Shown one piece after another: positions 41,506 through 50,738 of a stretch of DNA of 64,000 nt. The notes beneath the pieces were generated by a model. The model was not told the origin of the DNA. It did not search any database and saw nothing but the letters and a program-made list of their open reading frames with translations. This DNA comes from Clostridium sp. 12(A) (GTDB taxonomy: Bacteria; Bacillota; Clostridia; Lachnospirales; Lachnospiraceae). Both the position numbers and the translations under genes were made by a program. Every line of letters begins with the position of its first letter. Positions within the stretch are counted from its first letter, which is position 1. The stretch spans positions 2,775,501 to 2,839,500 of the forward strand of contig JAGI01000002.1 of NCBI GenBank assembly GCA_000526575.1. Direction: 5' to 3'.

Positions 41506-41958
41506 TTATAAAGCAACTTTGATGACTACCTTTTTTACCTTACCTGGTTCTCCAGCTACCAGCCGTGGCTTATGGGCATCCTCTGGTGCTACAACAATCA
41601 TATCTCCTTCTTCCAAAAGAACGCTTCCGCCAAATAAGGGTTCTTCGTAAAAGATCAGATCCTTTTCTTCGATCCGCTCTTTCACTGTAAGTCCTTCCCG
41701 GCTGCGAACCCCAAACAGTTCTCTTCCAGAGACCATATACTGGATATCAAAATACTTCTCATGGGTTTCATAGAAACACTGATCGGCTGGCAATGTGGTA
41801 TATTCCTGTACGTTTGCGATTACTTCCTCTCCTTTAATGGGATAGCTTCCTTCAGGCAGAGATAAGATGTCCGTCTCTTTCAGCCACTGGTATCCTTTAC
41901 GGAACTTTTCTTCCAGATAATCATACTTTTCTGCGATTCCTATATTTGAATAAAACAT
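41506..41958 (-). CDS. YhcH/YjgK/YiaL-family (DUF386) protein
   Basis: The 150-residue cupin-like protein has the family features: HEKYFDIQYMVSGRE, FGVRSREGL and a C-terminal metal-binding FAPEDAHKP-type segment (VVAPEDAHKPRL) ending KKVVIKVAL. In Escherichia coli the homologue YiaL is encoded beside YiaK; here too it follows a YiaK-like dehydrogenase by 18 nt. It is the last gene of the second cluster. Confidence 0.9.
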   Translation of the reverse strand: MFYSNIGIAEKYDYLEEKFRKGYQWLKETDILSLPEGSYPIKGEEVIANVQEYTTLPADQCFYETHEKYFDIQYMVSGRELFGVRSREGLTVKERIEEKDLIFYEEPLFGGSVLLEEGDMIVVAPEDAHKPRLVAGEPGKVKKVVIKVAL

Positions 41959-41976
41959 TGATGTTCTCCAATCTTC

Positions 41977-43026
41977 TTATTTGCTTGCAATGTCCTTTGT
42001 GTTTAAATCTCCCTTTGAAATAGCCATTACCTGCTGCCAAATGGTCTCATCCACCTGGACTCCTTCTTTTTTGCTTCGTTCTCTGGCGGCACGGGTTCTC
42101 TCTCCAGGACAGGTAATCGCATCACCCTCTTTTGCCGGATGACTGGCATCCGCTGCTGCCACACGGCGGTTTAACATACCCTGAATCACTTCCTTTGAGC
42201 CAAAGAGATAAGGATCATAGGCGATAAAGATCTGACAGCATCCGGTGCAGCTTCCATTGCCAGCCTCATCCATATCAAGACCGCTGTTTCCATTGGCCAT
42301 TAAAGCGGCAGCAAGATCAAGAGCGATTGCCATACCACTTCCCTTCCAGTACCCGGTAGGAAGGATTCTCCTGCTCTCCTCAATGGCTCCGGGATCATCG
42401 GTCAGGTTCCCTTCCTTATCAAACCCTCCGGGAAATGGCAGTTTTTTGCCTGCAAGACGGTATACTCCTAACTTACCATAGGCGTACTGGCTCATGGCCA
42501 TATCAAGGACAATGGGGCCATCCTCTCTTGGTATAGCGATACAGAATGGGTTATTGCCCACTCCCGGCTCATCACTTCCCCATAAAGGCATACAGCTTTC
42601 TGTATTGATCCAGCTGATTCCCATAAAGCCAGCCTCCGCCATCTTCCACGCATAGGTGCCGCCTCTCATCCAGTGAGTGGAATTTTTTAAGGCGACGCAG
42701 CCGATTCCATGTTCCTTTGCAAGGGCCATGGCACGGTCGGCGCAAAAAAGCGCATTGGTGATTCCGATGCCTAAATGTCCGTCGTAATTTTCAACCGCAC
42801 CCTTTCCTCCTACCAGCTCCGGCTCTCCCTTCGGATTAATAAAACCCTTTTGTACATAGTCCACGAAACGGGGAACACGGTTCAATCCGTGGCTTTCCAC
42901 GCCATCTGCATTGGACTGTGTATGGATCTCGGCGCATATCTGTGCCTTTTCCTCTGTAAGGCCGCTGTTTATTAACGCCTGTTTCACTGTTTCAAGTACG
43001 GTTTCATAAGGAATTCTAAGACTCAT
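41977..43026 (-). CDS. Malate/L-lactate dehydrogenase-family oxidoreductase (YiaK-like)
   Basis: The 349-residue protein belongs to the Ldh-2 family (YiaK, ureidoglycolate and sulfolactate dehydrogenases): DGVESHGLNRVPRFVDYVQK with the catalytic His, NSTHWMRGGTYAWKMAEAG, MPLWGSDEPGVGNNPFCIAI and GYWKGSGMAIALDLAAALM. It reduces or oxidises a 2-keto or 2-hydroxy acid with NAD(P). With the YhcH protein it forms a yiaK-yiaL-like pair, suggesting a sugar-acid-type intermediate in this pathway. Confidence 0.88.
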   Translation of the reverse strand: MSLRIPYETVLETVKQALINSGLTEEKAQICAEIHTQSNADGVESHGLNRVPRFVDYVQKGFINPKGEPELVGGKGAVENYDGHLGIGITNALFCADRAMALAKEHGIGCVALKNSTHWMRGGTYAWKMAEAGFMGISWINTESCMPLWGSDEPGVGNNPFCIAIPREDGPIVLDMAMSQYAYGKLGVYRLAGKKLPFPGGFDKEGNLTDDPGAIEESRRILPTGYWKGSGMAIALDLAAALMANGNSGLDMDEAGNGSCTGCCQIFIAYDPYLFGSKEVIQGMLNRRVAAADASHPAKEGDAITCPGERTRAARERSKKEGVQVDETIWQQVMAISKGDLNTKDIASK

Positions 43027-43050
43027 AATATCTCCTTTACTTATGTCGGT

Positions 43051-43830
43051 TTATGTTTGTAATTTCATTCTCCCTGACAGCTCCATTATCTCCTCATAAA
43101 GACCGCTGGCCTCCTGGGGAGAATACCCATAGACCAGGAAAACATCCATTAAATAGGGAGAATAGGGAAGCTTCATCAGCTCTTTGGCAAATCCCATGGC
43201 AGCAATCTCACTTAAGGCAATGACGATGGAATCATTATGAAGAAATCCCAGAGACCACAGGCGAACCTTTTCTGTCTGGGTGAAGATTTCTTTTTGATAC
43301 CTTTCCTCTACAAAGTGAAACAGCTCATGGGAAAGCAGAAGGTTGCTGATATGGAGTTCTTTTGTAAGTATTTCACAAACTCCCGGAGATAGCAAGAGCT
43401 TATTTGCCTTATTTACCGCATCCATATAGATGCAGATTTTATTGGGCACCCGGTACTCTGCAAAGAGCACTCGATCCGTTTTATCCGGAACCTCCGGGTA
43501 GGAAATATTCATTCCTAGAGAAGCAGCCAGCTTTATGGGATCATCGGTCCCATATTCCTTTACCAGCCTTTTGGCATATTCCCTGCCGCATTCCAGGCTT
43601 TTTTTCATCCATTCCCGCCTCTGCCCATCATCGAATTTTCCGTTTAAGGGTTCCCTGGAAAAGGCATAGGCATACCAATCTTCTACAGGGATATCCGCCA
43701 GATCACGAAGCATATCTTCTAATGGATGCACGGTAAATTTAGGTCTTTCATAACCTCTGGTATTCTGTTTTCCAAATAATCCGTCTGCAATCGGCTTGAT
43801 TGCATTTTGAAATTCTTCCCTTGTCATCAT
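43051..43830 (-). CDS. HExxH-containing protein of unknown function, paralogue of 6674-7321
   Basis: The 259-residue soluble protein has LLSHELFHFVEERY (HELFH at about residues 165-169) and shares with its paralogue the WYAYAFSRE/WGMYAFSRD segment, the (E/K)YGTDDP/EFGTNDP turn, DRVLFAEY/DRVLFALF, LSEIAAMGF and the YSP-rich end. No signal peptide. A 45-residue N-terminal extension distinguishes it. It starts 3 nt after the ATPase stop, indicating tight coupling and a likely complex or shared substrate. Confidence 0.7.
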   Translation of the reverse strand: MMTREEFQNAIKPIADGLFGKQNTRGYERPKFTVHPLEDMLRDLADIPVEDWYAYAFSREPLNGKFDDGQRREWMKKSLECGREYAKRLVKEYGTDDPIKLAASLGMNISYPEVPDKTDRVLFAEYRVPNKICIYMDAVNKANKLLLSPGVCEILTKELHISNLLLSHELFHFVEERYQKEIFTQTEKVRLWSLGFLHNDSIVIALSEIAAMGFAKELMKLPYSPYLMDVFLVYGYSPQEASGLYEEIMELSGRMKLQT

Positions 43831-43833
43831 GGA

Positions 43834-45972
43834 CTAACTCTCCCTGATTGAAGCTATGATCATGATTTCCTCTTCTGGCTCCCGGTCTCCCAGATCCAGA
43901 TTCATCAACAGCATGATCTGTTCTAAATCAACGGCACTGTAATCGCAGACTCTTGGGCCTACGCAAACGAAGAAATCAGGCCGGAGCACGGTGTCGGTCT
44001 TAAATATGGCATGATCCTTCCACAGCTGCTCCACCACTTCCTCGTAATCCTTTACCTTGCACTTTTCCACCAGGCCTTCGGAACACTGAACCTTAATAAA
44101 GCCTTTTTTATCTACGATACGAAGCGGCCTGCGCCCTTCTTTTTCTCCGGAGTAAACGTAAAACTTATCTGTTTTTTCCGCCAGATGAATGCCGGCTACT
44201 TTAGGGCCAAAATCTTCCTCGGCAAGCTTTAATGCCTCTGCTTCCTCACATTCCTTTAAAAGGTCTGTGGTCTTGACCTCTGTGGAGCCGGTGGCAATGG
44301 CTGTGACCTTTCCGGTCTGGTTGTCAATTTCAATATGAACCTCCACCGTATCCGGAGATGCCCCAGAGCTGACGGCAAGGTCAGAAGCTTCTTTTTTCAG
44401 TTCCCTGATATCTTCCTGACTTGGATTAGGAATGACCCGCTCTACCACGTCACGTACCATGGAGAGCGCAACTCCGATGGAGGAAATTACCTCGGCATGT
44501 TCCGGAATGCTGTAGGCAAGACCTAATTTTTCTGCACAGTAGGGAACCAGAGAGGCGGCACCTCCGCCGCAGCCTACGAGGCGCATGCTGTCATGATTCA
44601 GCTTATATTTTTCTGCAAGAGACTTAATGCAGGCGCTTACCTTTTCAAAGTCTTTATCAAGAATCTGGGTCGCCAGCTCTTCTACGGTGATGCCAAGCTT
44701 ATCTGCAACCGGCTTCATAGCCTTTCTGGCAGAGCCTGCATTCCCAAATGCAAAGAACTTTTTATCAATCAGCCCCAGCACATTGGCGGCATCCGTATTG
44801 GTAAAGCATATCTTCTTTCCGTTTCTTAACCGCAGGGTGACATAATCTCCCGGATCTCCCGGTTTTGGACTTACTAACTCAATCTGGGGATCCTCAATTT
44901 CTTCCTCCGGCAGGAAGCAGGCGTATTCACACCCTGCAATGTGAGCCGAACGAGGGCCGACATCAACCACGCACTTATCATTGATTCTTACCATGGAACC
45001 GCCGGCACAGCCGAGGATACGTACATCCAGAGAGTTGATATAAGTATCATGCCCACCAATCTTTGCATAATCCACACCAGGTCGTCCATTTTTGATGACA
45101 CCGATGTTCGTGGTAGTTCCTCCTACTTCAAAATAAATGGCGTTGGAGGCCCGAAGATACATAAGAGAACCCATGACCGAAGCCGCCGGGCCGGAAAGTG
45201 CGGTTAAAATGGGACGCTTCCGCATTTCGTTAATCTCCATAACACCACCATCGCCTCTCATGATCATCAGAGGCACGGTGACTCCTGCCGATTTTACGGA
45301 GCTTTCTGTGGCATTAGCGGTTGCCATCATCTTTGGCAGAATCGAAGCATTGATGGCTGCCGTACGGGTTCTTCTTGTAAGTCCATAAAGCTTTGTAATA
45401 TCAGAAGCCATAGTTACCGGCACATTTCTCTTTTTTGCACAGTCGTGAATCAGCTGCTCCTCTCCCATGCTGTCCACGCCAAAGGCCATGGAAGCCACCA
45501 CCACCTGGGCTCCTTCTGCTAAAAGCTCACCGATGTTTTTATTGATGATCTCTTCCGTCAGCATTTTCTTCTTAATAAAGGAATTATATACCTTAATCAT
45601 ACGCCCTACTTTTTCATCCAGCACGATATCCTTTAGGGCAAGCTGGCGCTTTGCCAGGAATCCTTCTAGCCCGCCTCCTGCAACTCCCACCACACCCACG
45701 CTTGCAACATCGCCTTCAATAAATGCGTTGGTTGCCTGTGTAGTGGAATGGGCTACAAATACCACATCCTCCGGGGAAATATTATTTTCCCACATACAGT
45801 TTTGAAAGCTCTTTACTACCCCGGCAGCGACGCCGTCCTTATGGTCATGTGTTGTCTTTACTTCATTTTTCCCAATAATCTCATGGGTATCATTATCCAT
45901 GGCTACACACTTGGTATAGGTGCCGCCAACGTCGATTCCCATGCGTACCGCTCTTTGCATGCATCCCGCCAT
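43834..45972 (-). CDS. Hydantoinase/oxoprolinase-family ATPase (HyuA-like), paralogue of 7339-9468
   Basis: The 712-residue protein has RMGIDVGGTYTKCVAMDNDT, HSTTQATNAFIEGDV, LSGPAASVMGSLMYLRASNA, FEVGGTTTNIGVIKNGRPGV and GCGGGAASL, the ATP-binding and substrate regions of the hydantoinase A/oxoprolinase family. It is highly similar to the first copy all along. HyuB is again missing. AAGGA lies 5 nt before the ATG. Its position between transporter and HExxH protein is the same as in the first cluster. Confidence 0.85.
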   Translation of the reverse strand: MAGCMQRAVRMGIDVGGTYTKCVAMDNDTHEIIGKNEVKTTHDHKDGVAAGVVKSFQNCMWENNISPEDVVFVAHSTTQATNAFIEGDVASVGVVGVAGGGLEGFLAKRQLALKDIVLDEKVGRMIKVYNSFIKKKMLTEEIINKNIGELLAEGAQVVVASMAFGVDSMGEEQLIHDCAKKRNVPVTMASDITKLYGLTRRTRTAAINASILPKMMATANATESSVKSAGVTVPLMIMRGDGGVMEINEMRKRPILTALSGPAASVMGSLMYLRASNAIYFEVGGTTTNIGVIKNGRPGVDYAKIGGHDTYINSLDVRILGCAGGSMVRINDKCVVDVGPRSAHIAGCEYACFLPEEEIEDPQIELVSPKPGDPGDYVTLRLRNGKKICFTNTDAANVLGLIDKKFFAFGNAGSARKAMKPVADKLGITVEELATQILDKDFEKVSACIKSLAEKYKLNHDSMRLVGCGGGAASLVPYCAEKLGLAYSIPEHAEVISSIGVALSMVRDVVERVIPNPSQEDIRELKKEASDLAVSSGASPDTVEVHIEIDNQTGKVTAIATGSTEVKTTDLLKECEEAEALKLAEEDFGPKVAGIHLAEKTDKFYVYSGEKEGRRPLRIVDKKGFIKVQCSEGLVEKCKVKDYEEVVEQLWKDHAIFKTDTVLRPDFFVCVGPRVCDYSAVDLEQIMLLMNLDLGDREPEEEIMIIASIRES

Positions 45973-46027
45973 TTTATTCCTTCCCTTTCCCTTTTCATAA
46001 AATGCTCATGAATTAATGGTAAAAATC

Positions 46028-46056
46028 GTCCGGGAGCCGTTTAAGAGCGCCCGGAC
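46028..46056 (-). other. Intercistronic hairpin between transporter and ATPase genes
   Basis: GTCCGGG pairs with CCCGGAC (extended imperfectly by GAGC/GCG) without a T-tract. It stands at the same place as the 9509-9534 hairpin of the first cluster although the sequence differs. Confidence 0.6.
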
Positions 46057-46080
46057 AAATCAATGATCTCCTGGGTCATA

Positions 46081-47472
46081 TTATGATAAGAACCATGCTG
46101 CTCCTAGGCCACCCAGCATTACAAAGACTGCTATGTACTGCAAAACTCCGGTCAGGTATGCATTTGGTATGGACAGCTTTAAAAAGTCCTTTGATTCTAC
46201 CTTGGTGTATGCAAGCCCCCAGGCAACCCACGACTGGGTGATACAGCAGCCAATGTTGACTGTAATGGTTGGAATGGCAAAGACCGCATATAAGAAGGGA
46301 ACGGAAAATGAGGCTACATTGGAAAGCACTCCAAGTGTTGCCGCGCCGCATCCTACTAAGGTCATTGGTCCGCGGAACAATCCCATACAAAGAAGTACGG
46401 CAAAAACGATACAAACCACAATTTCACTCCTTGGCATTACATTTCCAAGAATCACCTTAAAATACGGAGATGCGAGAGCTGCCACTGAGTTAAACATAGG
46501 AAGTGTAAGCAAAAATCCAACTAAGGGAGCGGTATCTACCACACCATCATAGTAAAGCTTATTTACCAGCTGACAATTTTCTTTAAAGTTGCCTGTCATT
46601 CTTCCGCACAGGAAGAGAGCCAGGAAACCGGCAATCACAAAACCACCGATAACGGAAAAGTCCAGCCAAATTTTAAGTACCACAGGAACTACTGGAAGAA
46701 TCAGGGTGTAAAAGGGTGCATTTTTCTGTTCGGAAGCTGCCCCACGTGTCTGTGCCGCCCATGCATGAACGGTTTTGGCACGTTTTAAATAGATGGCTGA
46801 TAACAAGGTAGTACTAATCAGCATGATAATCAGAGCTGCATAGCCCCAGTGAGATGCATACCAGCCAAGGTTGAAATCAGGAAGCTGGTCCGGTGTCACG
46901 AAAAATGCACGGTACTGTGCAAAGTTTACAGGATTTAAATAAATTCCGGCTGCAACCGAGCCCATAAAGGTAAATAAAGCAATGGATTTTGGAATACCAA
47001 GTGACATTAAGATAGGAAGAACAATTACGCCGATTGCGATAACCGGGCCTGCTCCTGTCATGGCTGTAAAAATCAGGGCAGTCACAATATTTAAGAGAGC
47101 TACTGTAACAAACGGCTTATCCCCTCCAAGCTCTACCGTCTTACGAATCAGGGTAGAAGCAATTCCTGTATCCATGAGAACCCGTCCAAACCAGGCGCCC
47201 CAGCAGACATTGACCAGCGTGGTACCCCAACCTTCTGGTGCTGACTGGTAAATCTTATTTAAGGCTGCAATTAAGGTATTGTCCTTTCCAAAATTAAGCA
47301 CTGGATTGGCAGCCAGAAAATCCTGGCTTACGAACAAGGTCCCTCCAAGGGGAACGATGGTCCATAAAAGGGTGATCAGCAAGAAACCGATCATCAGATT
47401 GTGTCCTTTAATACAGTAGTACGCCAGACCAAAGAAAGAAATTAACAGAATAATACCAATGATGTACTCCAC
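46081..47472 (-). CDS. Twelve-ish-helix carboxylate-type transporter, paralogue of 9542-10885
   Basis: The 463-residue integral membrane protein has about twelve hydrophobic segments and the same signatures as its paralogue: AWFGRVLMDTGIASTLIRKT, GAGPVIAIGVIVLPILMSLG, RGPMTLVGCGAATLG and ITQSWVAWGLAYTKVESKDF. The start is GTG with GGAGG 7 nt upstream. It probably imports the pathway substrate, likely a carboxylate-type compound by family. Confidence 0.82.
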   Translation of the reverse strand: MEYIIGIILLISFFGLAYYCIKGHNLMIGFLLITLLWTIVPLGGTLFVSQDFLAANPVLNFGKDNTLIAALNKIYQSAPEGWGTTLVNVCWGAWFGRVLMDTGIASTLIRKTVELGGDKPFVTVALLNIVTALIFTAMTGAGPVIAIGVIVLPILMSLGIPKSIALFTFMGSVAAGIYLNPVNFAQYRAFFVTPDQLPDFNLGWYASHWGYAALIIMLISTTLLSAIYLKRAKTVHAWAAQTRGAASEQKNAPFYTLILPVVPVVLKIWLDFSVIGGFVIAGFLALFLCGRMTGNFKENCQLVNKLYYDGVVDTAPLVGFLLTLPMFNSVAALASPYFKVILGNVMPRSEIVVCIVFAVLLCMGLFRGPMTLVGCGAATLGVLSNVASFSVPFLYAVFAIPTITVNIGCCITQSWVAWGLAYTKVESKDFLKLSIPNAYLTGVLQYIAVFVMLGGLGAAWFLS

Positions 47473-47610
47473 GTAAATACCTCCTCAACTTTTTATTCTC
47501 CACATACTCTTGCTATGATGGCCTTATAAAAATACCGCTTTTTCTTATCCCCCTGTAACCCCAATCTCCTTTCTTCATGATTAACATATATCTCTATCCA
47601 GTCAGGTACC

Positions 47611-48324
47611 CTAAGCCTGCCCGGAAAAGAACTGTGGATAAATTTCCTGAAGCGTTCCTGCATTCCACAAGATGGTATTAAAATGGTTAGCACAGATTAA
47701 GGAAGCCGCTTCTGCATCCCGCCGCCGTAAATGGTCCACCAAAAGTCGTCCCTCCACCTGGGAATGCTCCCAGCTGGTCAATGATGACATATCGATTCGA
47801 TAGTTAAATGTGGTATATTGCAGATAGTTAAGCCGTAACAGGTCACAATCCAGGGTCCGGAACACCTCCCAGGAATACTCTCTTCCACAAAAGGAGGAAA
47901 AGAGGTAGTGAAGCTCCTGTTCCATCATGAGAAAATCCATGATGTTTTGCTGGTTGCTCTCTGACTTTTGCCTTGTTAGTACCTCTTCCAGACTCTTAAG
48001 CTGCTCCCCAGTTAATCCCTGGCTGCAAAGCTCTTCAATCATCGCCTGTTCTAACACCGTATGGGAAAAAACTGCCTGGCGGATGCGCTCCCGGTCAATC
48101 AAGGTAACCTCAGTTCCTCTTTGAGGGTAAACTACGATATATCCTTCTTCCACCAGACGGGACAAGGCCTCCCTCACCGCATTTCTTCCTACATTCATCT
48201 GGCTGGATAAGAGATTTTCACTGAGCCTCTCCCCTGGCTTAATATCCATATTTAAGATCTGATTGCGAAGCTGGTAATAAACATCATTCTTTGAATCGTT
48301 CTTCTCAAGCTCTGTATCTATCAT
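47611..48324 (-). CDS. GntR-family regulator (FCD subfamily) of the second cluster
   Basis: The 237-residue protein has a winged helix (RLSENLLSSQMNVGRNAVREALSRLVEEGY, then PQRGTEVTLI) and an FCD-type helical domain (MMEQELHYLFSSFCGREYSW; WEHSQVEGRLLVDHL; final ICANHFNTIL). It is first in the second cluster, on the same strand 138 bp upstream of the transporter, so it likely controls the cluster. ATG 48324 is chosen with GGGAGG 8 nt upstream. Confidence 0.88.
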   Translation of the reverse strand: MIDTELEKNDSKNDVYYQLRNQILNMDIKPGERLSENLLSSQMNVGRNAVREALSRLVEEGYIVVYPQRGTEVTLIDRERIRQAVFSHTVLEQAMIEELCSQGLTGEQLKSLEEVLTRQKSESNQQNIMDFLMMEQELHYLFSSFCGREYSWEVFRTLDCDLLRLNYLQYTTFNYRIDMSSLTSWEHSQVEGRLLVDHLRRRDAEAASLICANHFNTILWNAGTLQEIYPQFFSGQA

Positions 48325-48760
48325 TGGTTTGGCCTCCCTGAACACGTTTCTTATGTAATATCACAAATTGCACATCAGTATCCCGGTTGATGCACATAAT
48401 TTTTTCACTTTATGTTTTTATTCCAATACATTATCAATGCTCTTTTGTAAAACATATCACATATTTATACATAAATCAACTATATTATGAACATTTTTAC
48501 TATATTTTTAAGAATTATTTTTGCATCCAAGCTCATTCTACTTTTATATCTCACAATCATTTTTAAAGAGATTGCATACAAGTATATGTTTCTTGCTTGA
48601 ACCTGTCCGCATCTACTGGTAATTCCAGTTCAATAATAAGAAACCATTCCTGATACAAACACGTATTCTCTATACAATTCCTGGGCAGTGTGTTAGAATC
48701 GGAAGAGTAGTTAGTTTAATCTAACCTTTTCTCGATTCTTTTTTCAAAGGAGCATCCAAT
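48325..48760. other. Divergent intergenic region, no gene seen
   Basis: About 435 bp of AT-rich sequence between the minus-strand gntR and the plus-strand AraC fusion gene. A possible minus-strand promoter is TTGATT-17-TATGTT near 48450-48480. GTTAG/CTAAC words flank the region 48690-48725 just before the fusion gene. No ORF is supported. Confidence 0.4.
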
Positions 48761-50710
48761 ATGAACAACAATGAGACCGCTTTTCCCCATGAGAACCTGT
48801 CTGCCGCAATTGATCTATGGAATCGGGCAGCCATTTCTCTTTTAGATATCCGTCATAATTTAATTTCACCAGAGCAACCCTTGTGTAACTATCTCCTTCC
48901 TGCCAGTACATTTCTCTTCACCTGCGGTGAAAAAGCGGAGGTCGTGCTAAATAATACCGCATACAACATGGAACGTTTTGGGCTGTTTCACGGGGGCAAG
49001 GGAACAGAATTAAGCATTAAGGCCCATGGCGGCTGGCTGGAATATTACATGGTCTTTTATAAAGCCGGAGAACCTGTATTTCACAGGGGAGAATATCTTC
49101 GGTTGATAAAAGAAGTGAATCCCTTTCGTCAGCAGTACGGATTTAAGCCCCATAATCCTCTTTTTTTCTCAGAGGAGCTGTGCAAGATGTATGAAAAATG
49201 GAAAGGCCCCACGCCTTTAAATGTATTTTACGGAAAAGCAGCCTTTTACCGCTTTGTCTACGAGATTTATGAGGAGTTGGAAAAGGGTAACATTCAGGTG
49301 TTCCAGCCGGATATCATTTCCATGGCAAGGAGGTATCTGGATTCCCATTACCGTGAAGCAATTGTCATTCAGGAGCTGTGCCAGGTACTTGGCGTCAGCT
49401 ACAGCCATTTTCACAGGAGCTTTAAGCAGCAGATTGGTATGGCTCCCCAGAATTACCTGATTAAGAAACGATTAGACGCTGCAAAGAAATGTCTGGAGAC
49501 CAGCAATGCTTCCGTTCGGGAGATTGCCCTGCATTACGGTTTTGCCGACGAATACAGCTTATATCGCTTATTCATGAAAAATATAGGGTTGGCTCCAGGC
49601 AAATATAGAGAGACTTCACAATCCAACATGATAGATTACTCCATTGGAAACCTGATTTCCTTTCCTTATAATGAGGAACGTATGGTTAGTTATGACAAAC
49701 TCGAAGATAAAGGAGCAAGTTTAATGTTTAGACAGATACGAAACAAAGCAGTTATCATGGCTGCTGTGTCGCTTATGCTGATGGTGTCGGCCTGCAGTAC
49801 CCAACCCGTAAATACAAAAACCACAGAATCTGCACAAATCTCAGAGGTGGCAACAGAAACACCGAAGGCAGAGGCCAATAAGAAGGGAACTCCAGAAACC
49901 AAAACGATACATATGAAATATGGAGACGTGGAAATACCGGCAGATCCGAAACGTGTGGTAGTCATTTTCGTACAGGGAGATTTACTGGCACTTGGTGTGA
50001 CCCCAGTAGCCACCTCATTCAATACCGGCTCCGCCTTTGAACCTCAGACACAGGAGGTTTCCGTGATTGATGCATTTTCCATCAACGAGGAAGAAATCAT
50101 GGCACTGGACCCAGACCTCATCTTATGGAACACCGAGGATGAGCAAACCTATGAGAAGCTCTCTAAAATAGCTCCAACCCTGGCAAGTGACTATTTTAGC
50201 ATGGACTACCGGGAAAGACTGCGGTTTTTCGGAGATGTGTTTAACCGCTCAGAAAAAGCGGAAGAACTGATTCAGACGTTTGATGAAAAGCTGGCATCTT
50301 CAAAAGCAGAGCTGGAAAAAGCAGGACTGCTTCAGAAAAGTTTTATCTGTGTTGACATTCGGGATGGCTTTCTTAGGGCATTTCAGGGTGGACGAGGAGG
50401 CAGACTTGTCTATGATTTTCTTGGTTTTCCCGCCCCCGAAAAGCTTCAGGCTGTTTTTGAAACAGAAGATTTCAAATCAACCGGACAAGCTGATCTTTCC
50501 TTTGAAGCCATGCCGGAATATGTAGGTGATTATATTCTTTTAAATACAGATGATCAACTGTTATCAGACAATCCTGTATGGAACAATTTACCCGCGGTCA
50601 AAGAGGGAAGGCTCATAAAGGCATCTAAGAATCTGTTCTGGTTCAACGACATTATATCCATGACGACACAGCTGGATATCATCGTAAATGCTGTACTTGA
50701 AACCAAATAA
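48761..50710 (+). CDS. AraC-type regulator fused to a siderophore-type substrate-binding lipoprotein
   Basis: The 649-residue frame joins an AraC regulator (residues 1-285; two helix-turn-helix motifs in IQELCQVLGVSYSHFHRSFK and VREIALHYGFADEYSLYRLF) to an iron-siderophore-type binding protein (about 375-649; GDVEIPADPKRVVVIFVQGD, LDPDLILWN). Between them lies a complete lipoprotein signal peptide (FRQIRNKAVIMAAVSLMLMV, then SACS lipobox, about 322-347). Bacillus Btr is a cytoplasmic AraC/binding-protein fusion, but the internal signal here is unusual. See the internal start at 49724. Confidence 0.85.
   Translation: MNNNETAFPHENLSAAIDLWNRAAISLLDIRHNLISPEQPLCNYLLPASTFLFTCGEKAEVVLNNTAYNMERFGLFHGGKGTELSIKAHGGWLEYYMVFYKAGEPVFHRGEYLRLIKEVNPFRQQYGFKPHNPLFFSEELCKMYEKWKGPTPLNVFYGKAAFYRFVYEIYEELEKGNIQVFQPDIISMARRYLDSHYREAIVIQELCQVLGVSYSHFHRSFKQQIGMAPQNYLIKKRLDAAKKCLETSNASVREIALHYGFADEYSLYRLFMKNIGLAPGKYRETSQSNMIDYSIGNLISFPYNEERMVSYDKLEDKGASLMFRQIRNKAVIMAAVSLMLMVSACSTQPVNTKTTESAQISEVATETPKAEANKKGTPETKTIHMKYGDVEIPADPKRVVVIFVQGDLLALGVTPVATSFNTGSAFEPQTQEVSVIDAFSINEEEIMALDPDLILWNTEDEQTYEKLSKIAPTLASDYFSMDYRERLRFFGDVFNRSEKAEELIQTFDEKLASSKAELEKAGLLQKSFICVDIRDGFLRAFQGGRGGRLVYDFLGFPAPEKLQAVFETEDFKSTGQADLSFEAMPEYVGDYILLNTDDQLLSDNPVWNNLPAVKEGRLIKASKNLFWFNDIISMTTQLDIIVNAVLETK
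49724..50710 (+). CDS. Internal in-frame start: iron-siderophore-type substrate-binding lipoprotein
   Basis: Within the AraC fusion frame, AAAGGAG lies 8 nt before an ATG at 49724. The 328-residue product would start MFRQIRNKAV with a classical signal peptide and lipobox VSAC, then a mature FecB/FhuD-like binding protein. It could be made as a separate surface lipoprotein, with the AraC part produced from the same mRNA or as a fusion. No permease or ATPase genes are adjacent. Confidence 0.6.
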   Translation: MFRQIRNKAVIMAAVSLMLMVSACSTQPVNTKTTESAQISEVATETPKAEANKKGTPETKTIHMKYGDVEIPADPKRVVVIFVQGDLLALGVTPVATSFNTGSAFEPQTQEVSVIDAFSINEEEIMALDPDLILWNTEDEQTYEKLSKIAPTLASDYFSMDYRERLRFFGDVFNRSEKAEELIQTFDEKLASSKAELEKAGLLQKSFICVDIRDGFLRAFQGGRGGRLVYDFLGFPAPEKLQAVFETEDFKSTGQADLSFEAMPEYVGDYILLNTDDQLLSDNPVWNNLPAVKEGRLIKASKNLFWFNDIISMTTQLDIIVNAVLETK

Positions 50711-50738
50711 TAAGTGGTAAACACTGAAACAATAAAAG

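Noticed and set aside
46076..46414. 112-codon minus-strand ORF inside the transporter gene
   Set aside because: Overlaps the transporter in another frame and lacks the hydrophobic pattern or start signals.
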